The notes beneath the pieces were generated by a model. The model made no database searches, was not told the origin of the DNA, and saw only the letters and a program-made list of their open reading frames with translations. 64,000 bases of DNA, taken from the NCBI GenBank assembly GCA_963662155.1, contig OY759266.1, forward strand, positions 62,969,411 to 63,033,410, given 5' to 3'. Of the stretch, positions 59,526 through 64,000 are shown piece by piece; within the stretch, counting starts at the first letter, position 1; each line of letters opens with the position of its first letter. The stretch is from Lamellibrachia columna. Taxonomy: Eukaryota > Annelida > Polychaeta > Sabellida > Siboglinidae. Position numbers and translations under genes: made by a program.

Positions 59526-59546
59526 ATTACAAGAAAGAACATACAT
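57573..59546 (-). CDS. Gag(C-term)-RT-RNase H polyprotein of the DIRS/Ngaro-type element
   Basis: 657 uninterrupted codons. Residues 15-45: gag block (NLSERGSNWRGYDESFRAL). 76-103: CCCH finger plus CKLCGGSH knuckle. 185-400: RT with motif A MAKVDIESAFRIIP (Asp281), motif B LPMGCASACAIFE and motif C HVIDDFLF (Asp349-Asp350). 505-625: RNase H with YTDASGG (Asp513), ELYPIVAAVELW (Glu546), FFTDNEALV (Asp571) and RYNVLADRLSR (Asp621). All catalytic carboxylates look intact. Gag fingers and RT share one frame, whereas in the element at 23-30 kb gag ends before pol. The first residues (MYVLSCNVF) differ from the expected gag and probably come from the truncation junction. Confidence 0.9.
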   Translation of the reverse strand: MYVLSCNVFVRNLSERGSNWRGYDESFRALRAMQGWSWDSVNYELWLNAAHQPRLVSQGESPFLDRGVGNQGARICRAYNRGRCAYNPCRFRHLCKLCGGSHPRPSVPSRRHVSPPFPSVSLENLDRAMPSPVLPSVLDQMLQGYDVGKRKFLVKGFSAGFEIGCLSLPVQNDKRVKNMRSAFEYPQVIDTKLAKEVALGRVLGPFDNQPTTPAYRISPLGVVPKKVPGEYRMIHNLSHPEGSSVNDYIPQELATVQYASIQNAVSFIKDAETIVFMAKVDIESAFRIIPIAPKDTPLLGFKWRDKYYMDIVLPMGCASACAIFEAFSSALEWVAVSKLGASKVVHVIDDFLFMAESIEKCEQDMRSFMDLCAKIGVPLAPGKTVGPTTALQFLGVTLDSVSMEARLPEDKLARCQMLLQSFLSRQKVTLRELQSLIGVLNFACTVIIPGRAFLRRLIDLTLGVSRPSYHIRLTKQVKLDLVLWQEFLKGFNGKAFFLDINFMTGDYLQLYTDASGGIGYGAVCGPEWFFGTWPSSWLNLNITVLELYPIVAAVELWGASWANSSVCFFTDNEALVAIINKQTSRETCVMVLLRKLILSCLHRNINFTARHVPGRYNVLADRLSRCQIEEFRVMAPWVNRDPATVPFHISPAALGTL

Positions 59547-59610
59547 ACCTTATTATGTAATGTGCTTAGTTTAGTAATGTTAGTTTGTTAACTCGCCTAT
59601 TTATATCAAT

Positions 59611-59684
59611 CAATTTAATATAGGTTGTCAGAATTGACGATGCATGTCAATTTAATATAGGTTGTCAGAATTGACGATGCATGT
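59611..59684. repeat. 37-bp tandem duplication
   Basis: Two adjacent copies of CAATTTAATATAGGTTGTCA followed by GAATTGACGATGCATGT, between the recombinase element and segment copy 3. Confidence 0.93.
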
Positions 59685-61158
59685 CTGTATGTACCTGTGT
59701 TTGGGGTGAATTTCTCTCTCTATCTGGCCGGGTCTGTATTTGAATTTGTTTTGCTGTTTAAGGGTCAGACCACAATAATACCGCCTGCTGTACTTTAGAT
59801 GGTTGTAGCTACAGCCAATGTCAGTGATTTTTAACTGGGAAGTCACTTGATCTAGTCAGCCAGCAAGTTTCTGTTTTCTTTCTCCCTCCTCAAATAATTT
59901 AGCCCATTGTGAATCAGGGCCATTGATGTTCATATCTGTAGAGTGTATGAATTGTTTAAAGGTATGTACAGTCAGCTTAATGTATATATTTTTTTGAAAT
60001 TATTGAAAGAAATGACTTTGAACATTAAATCTGGTGTGAATAGGTTTATGTCGTAGTATGTAGAGTTGGAGCCACGTTTGACCTTTTCCACGTGGGTCCA
60101 GTTGAATATAATCTAGTAGCTTGTCCGATGTCTTTATAAAAACTAAATGACACATTTGCACAAATGAGCTAGCATGTCATAGTGGATACTAGATAGGTTA
60201 GATTTTTTGCAAAATGATTTTGAAATGAGGCGAGAGAAAAATCAAACTGAGGATGGAGCTTGTCTCCCACAATTGCTGTGAGACTATCAAATCTCCAGTT
60301 GTCCTGCTCAGGAGAACAAATCTCCCACTATATTTCTGTTGAAATTACATTCTTTGCAGCCTAACAACATATTGTTAATCCCTCCCCTTACTAATGCCTG
60401 AACAATGCAGACCTGTCTAACCTGTGTCCTTGTGTCTTGTGTGTCGTTGACATTGTTTATAAGCCATAGACAAGCAAAGCACTGGCACCTTCGGGTTCCC
60501 TATTGTAACATTTTTCACCCTCTGTAACCCAGGCTCACATTAATCAATATACAATCCGTTAACTATCCATTGAGATAATACCTAGCGATACATCATGGTA
60601 TAAGACATATTATGTTTATGTTCACATGCAATAGATACAATATGGCACAGGCACTGCTTGAAGAGATCTTTGGGCTAAAGGTGAATGAAAAGTTCTCAAA
60701 GAAACTGCTGTAGTAGACATCATGTGGTGTTGGTGTCTGGGAAATAGACGGAAAATGGTCATTACAGCCACAAAGTAATCATGCTGGAAGTCACTTTTGT
60801 CCTGCTTTTATGATTATTGCTGTCCATATTACCCTTACCCAGCATCTCCACGTGAATTCAAGGTGTCATGTAGGTATTGATAAGCGTTTTCACGGCAGCT
60901 TGGCAGGGGTGTGCACATAGAGCACTGATGTTTACATGTTATGACATATTTAAGCGTCATGTATATGGCAAGACTCAAATTCTATTAGAAAATGAAGATC
61001 TGCCACTAAATATAATATGTTCATTCGTCCTTAATTACCTTGTTTGGTCATGTGATAACATTACCTCAAGCCCTCAGCTGGTAAGCTTCCAGAAGCTTAG
61101 AATTTGATGGCAAGATATGTCATGTAGTAGGCTACGTTGACTATGTTGTATATTGTAG

Positions 61159-61281
61159 ATTGCTCCTGATAGCAGACATCTGAGTGTGGCTGGATCTCAA
61201 CAAGTCACCATTTCTGTGAGCAACATGAAGAATGTGGATGTTATCATTAACAATGTTGAGCTGAACATGGTAGAAAAACAG
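61159..61281 (+). CDS. Candidate exon 1, segment copy 3 (partial gene)
   Basis: Open 41-codon exon, differing from copy 1 by a few bases (SVAGSQQVTISVSNMKNVDV). The acceptor TATTGTAG and the GC-type donor CAG|GCAAGT are conserved. Product unknown. Confidence 0.5.
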
Positions 61282-61920
61282 GCAAGTTGGATAATTCCCA
61301 TGGATGACCCTTACAACTAATCACCTAAAATGTGTACTGAATATAGTAGACAAACAGAGAAGTTGGATACTTCCCATGGGTTACCCTTACAACTAATCAA
61401 CTAAAATGTGTATTGAATGTTGTTGGATACTTCATATGGATGACCCTTACAACTGATCAACTAAAATATGTATATATCTTACATAATCAGATTCATATCT
61501 GAAAGATATAAACTCAATTATGTGGTTAGTGTTTGCCAAGCAAATGATGCCGCTAATCAGCAGAAAATGTCATTCTAACAGCAATACTGGTTGTTTAGAT
61601 ATTCACCTTTACATGCAGTGGGGATGATATCCTGATACTCTAATATGTACAGTCTCTATTTCGCATGGTTGTTATGAGTAATGCTATCCTTTAGTTCTAC
61701 CATTTATCAAACAACTTCATAGTTCTCCATTATACAATGTTAAAAACAAATGTTTTTAGCATTGAAACTTCATGCTGATTAATTGGTCAGAATATGTATT
61801 AATAGTAGCAGCCAATAAACTAAAAATAGTCCTTGTACTTACCATTGACTAAGATGTGTTGATGCAACCAGAAACGATTTATATAACTTGTATTTATCGT
61901 TTATAATTTTTTATTTTTAG

Positions 61921-62069
61921 ACTGCCAAGAGTTTAGGCCTTTCTGATCTCTCAAAGTTGAAAGATGTTTTCAACTTCAAAATTAACTCCATCAGGCTGAA
62001 CAAATTGCTCATAAGGTCGGCTTGTCAAAGGTCAAGACAAGCATCTTGAAAACTGTGGAAGAAATTGAG
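61921..62069 (+). pseudogene. Candidate exon 3, segment copy 3
   Basis: As at 39333-39480: TAKSLGLSDLSKLKDVFNFK, INSIRLNKLLI, a frame change, then VDLSKVKTSIL-like (here from GGTCGGCTTGTC) and KTVEEIE. It has one A more than copy 1 in TTGAAAACTG. Confidence 0.45.
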
Positions 62070-62320
62070 GTTGGACAATGTTTATTTTCAGTGGTGGCTT
62101 ATTATTTATATAATATTACTGTGCTGGCCTTGTACTTCAGGAAAGTATTCTTATGAATAATTTCATGAAATATTGATTTCTGGTGCAGACAGCTAATTTA
62201 TGACCAGCATAGCTGTTTTCATTATGTATAATGTTTCCACATGAAGTCTTCTTTAGCATTTTGATATACATGATCTGACCAGGAGTGTTCGGACCATTCT
62301 TATTGGGAGGAGTGGCATAG

Positions 62321-62510
62321 ATGCTGCAGTTCAGAAATGCTTGCAAACGAAATATTGAATCTGTTCAGATCAGCATTGAGTCCTGGGAATCTGCTGCAGC
62401 AGACTGCATCAACTGGCGACAGGCTGTGTGGAGTGGTATCAGGAAGACAGAAAAAAGGAGAAATAAACTGTGGATGGAGAAGAGAGTCCGGGGGCCCATC
62501 AATCCCTCAT
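62321..62510 (+). mobile_element. LINE C-terminal relic in segment copy 3
   Basis: Same relic as at 39700-39920 and 49110-49300. Confidence 0.5.
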
Positions 62511-62755
62511 TCATTGTTATCTCAAGTCTGACCCACGTAGGTAGAATGGTATTGCTATATCTCATACAGGTCACATATGATGGAGTATTTGTCACTATTG
62601 TTACTTTCATGTAGTTTAATATGTTTTTATTATTGCTCCCATCAATGTAATATAACACAGTTATGTTCAACACATTAAATTGATGTTACCTTGTGTTATC
62701 AGAGCGTAACTGAAGTGTTTAGTATAGGGGTTCATACATCAATTGAGTTCTTTAG

Positions 62756-63005
62756 AAAGTCTTACAAGGCAGTAACATGTACTTAACATTGACAGAATGT
62801 TTTTACATTGGGAGTCGAGTTGGCAAGAACATCCTGTGTCGCATTGACAAGACTTGCACCAGCATCAGTTGTTGTGTTGACCTTAAGTTGTTCATCTACC
62901 AACACACATTGTCCGCCTACGTCAGATATAACACCTGTAACCTGGAACTGACAATTGGCATCAACGAGTGGACGGCCAGCTTCAAGGTGTTTGAAGAGGA
63001 TTTCA
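62756..63005 (+). CDS. Candidate Cys-rich exon 4, segment copy 3 (partial gene)
   Basis: Open exon of 250 nt between acceptor GTTCTTTAG and donor TTCA|GTGAGT. It encodes a Cys-rich domain, CFYIGSRVGKNILCRIDKTC, then SISCCVDLKLFIYQHTLSAY, VRYNTCNLELTIGINEWTAS and FKVFEEDF. Paired Cys and alternating hydrophobic strands suggest an extracellular, disulphide-bonded beta-rich module. It reminds me of repeated CCV..-containing domains in large secreted molluscan or other lophotrochozoan proteins (memory, unverified). It joins exon 5 in phase through a split Ile codon. Function unknown. Confidence 0.6.
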
Positions 63006-63317
63006 GTGAGTGATTTTATAGCAAACTTAAATTAGTAGTCATTTTACTCCAGTAGATACTTGTTAATATCTCACTGATCCCTTTGGATATCATAGATGAC
63101 AATAAATGATTTAAACAAATGATCTTCTGATTGTGGAAGTGCCAACAGTATCAATAATATTTGTAAAGCAAATTTGACAGATATCTGTCAAGACTGTCCA
63201 CACATTGATAAAACTGTTTAGTGATTCTTTATCCATCTGCCCTTTGGATGGAAATTTGCTTAAATCTTATTAGATATGTGTCGGCAACATACACATAAGT
63301 ATTTTGTTAATTTTCAG

Positions 63318-63418
63318 TAAAAGAAGACAATGTGAATCTTCTGAAAGAAGCCAACATATTGAGTGTTGACCACACGAAGCTGTACCTCAAGATTGAGAAG
63401 ACAAACAACATTCTGAAG
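63318..63418 (+). CDS. Candidate exon 5, segment copy 3 (partial gene)
   Basis: After TTTTCAG: KEDNVNLLKEANILSVDHTK and LYLKIEKTNNILK, donor AAG|GTAACC. Seemingly identical in peptide to copy 2; continuation exons are not in the window. Confidence 0.55.
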
Positions 63419-63529
63419 GTAACCAGTTTGTTTTATGCTGGAAGATCCTACTGCTACTTTGAGTGGACCTGAATCAAATAACATGTTGGCATTGATCTAA
63501 CATGACAGTTGTTGTAGTCTAGTGAACTT

Positions 63530-63634
63530 ACCGAACAAATTATACAACTAGATTCATTACAAGGATTATTTCATCCTTTCTTCACTAATAATTAATATCA
63601 GAACATTTCAACTTAACAATAAGGGCTTTATTCT
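63530..63634. repeat. 103-bp dispersed repeat, copy in segment 3
   Basis: Matches 7972-8074. Confidence 0.7.
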
Positions 63635-63644
63635 CCCAATATAT

Positions 63645-64000
63645 TAAGTTTTTAACAAGATTGAACAAGATTGCCATCCCAAACAACAAGTTCCAGATGG
63701 CAAGTGGACAAGGAAGCCATTGGCTTATTGAGAGTCCAACAATTTTCTCATCTATGTGTAGCCCGCCCTTATCAAATATCTGTCAATTATATTTTTAAAC
63801 ATATTCACACTACTAGCATTAACACAATCATTTGGCCATTGTTCCATTAATTTATCACCCTTTGTGAGAAAGAGTACTTTCTCATGTCCAACCTACACTG
63901 CTCCTTAACTAATGCTGCTTTGTGTCCTCTGGTTCTACTGCCTTCTTTAAGTTTGAAGAACATACATGTATTCCTGTCAACATTCTCATAACCATTCACT
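63645..64000 (-). mobile_element. CR1/Jockey-like LINE (copy f), runs off the window
   Basis: Minus-strand 3' UTR and C-terminal codons, same insertion as copies d and e. It contains the intact TTAA (63905-63908) that is the transposon target in copy e. Confidence 0.9.

Larger units (their letters stand above)
59727..63634. repeat. Duplicated segment, copy 3
   Basis: Starts abruptly at CGGGTCTGTATTTG (equivalent to 47840) without the minisatellite. It retains candidate exons 1, 3, 4 and 5 but has lost exon 2 (a deletion of about 500 bp near 61475, compared with copy 1 at 38300-38890) and about 290 bp matching 37370-37660. It is followed by the 103-bp repeat and the same LINE as copies 1 and 2. 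Confidence 0.87.

Overview
The window is eukaryotic, AT-rich repeat-dense DNA. There are no bacterial gene arrays; instead it holds non-LTR retrotransposons of at least three types (CR1/Jockey-like, L2-like, RTE/BovB-like), two tyrosine-recombinase (DIRS/Ngaro-type) retrotransposons, a TTAA-target DNA transposon, long microsatellites ((CA)n of 305 bp, several (TA)n), minisatellites, one GPCR pseudogene and a triplicated segment carrying small intron-bounded exons. This mix suggests an invertebrate metazoan. The Cys-rich exon reminded me of secreted proteins of molluscs and other lophotrochozoans, but the taxon is not proven. I see no intact host gene, no tRNA or rRNA and no CRISPR array.

Layout. 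1-8 kb: decayed CR1-like LINE pieces, a 43-bp tandem array and an antisense LINE ORF1 relic. 8.2-14.0 kb: an L2-like LINE split inside its YADD catalytic motif by a CR1-like LINE. 15.2-16 kb: rhodopsin-type GPCR pseudogene. 17.2-17.9 kb: two minisatellites. 19.0-20.2 kb: a second L2/CR1-like LINE. 22.1-31.5 kb: a minus-strand RTE-like LINE with a 7.2-kb Ngaro-type element cleanly inserted in its pol ORF. That element has split direct repeats (A1 - SGNH hydrolase ORF - 2.5-kb satellite - gag - deleted pol - B1 - A2 - B2). 31.6 kb: (CA)n. 34.0-35.4 kb: CR1-like LINE.

35.4-64 kb holds three copies of a duplicated segment (35.4-41.1, 46.3-50.4 and 59.7-63.6 kb). Each copy is followed by the same minus-strand CR1-like LINE, so that insertion predates the duplication. 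The LINE is almost full length after copy 1 (41.1-45.2 kb, with an esterase-like ORF1). After copy 2 it is broken by a TTAA-flanked DNA transposon whose empty site is preserved in copy 3. Between copies 2 and 3 lie an AAGAAAA-rich palindromic block and a second tyrosine-recombinase element (56.3-59.5 kb, minus) with a long open gag-RT-RNase H frame and an overlapping recombinase frame broken by one stop.

The most interesting object is the Ngaro-type element at 23337-30548. Its repeat architecture, its palindromic circle-junction-like site, its insertion without target duplication at a shared ATG, and the large satellite between its hydrolase and gag ORFs can all be read directly. It has lost most of pol, so it would need help in trans. 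The element at 56-59 kb encodes the kinds of enzyme it lacks.
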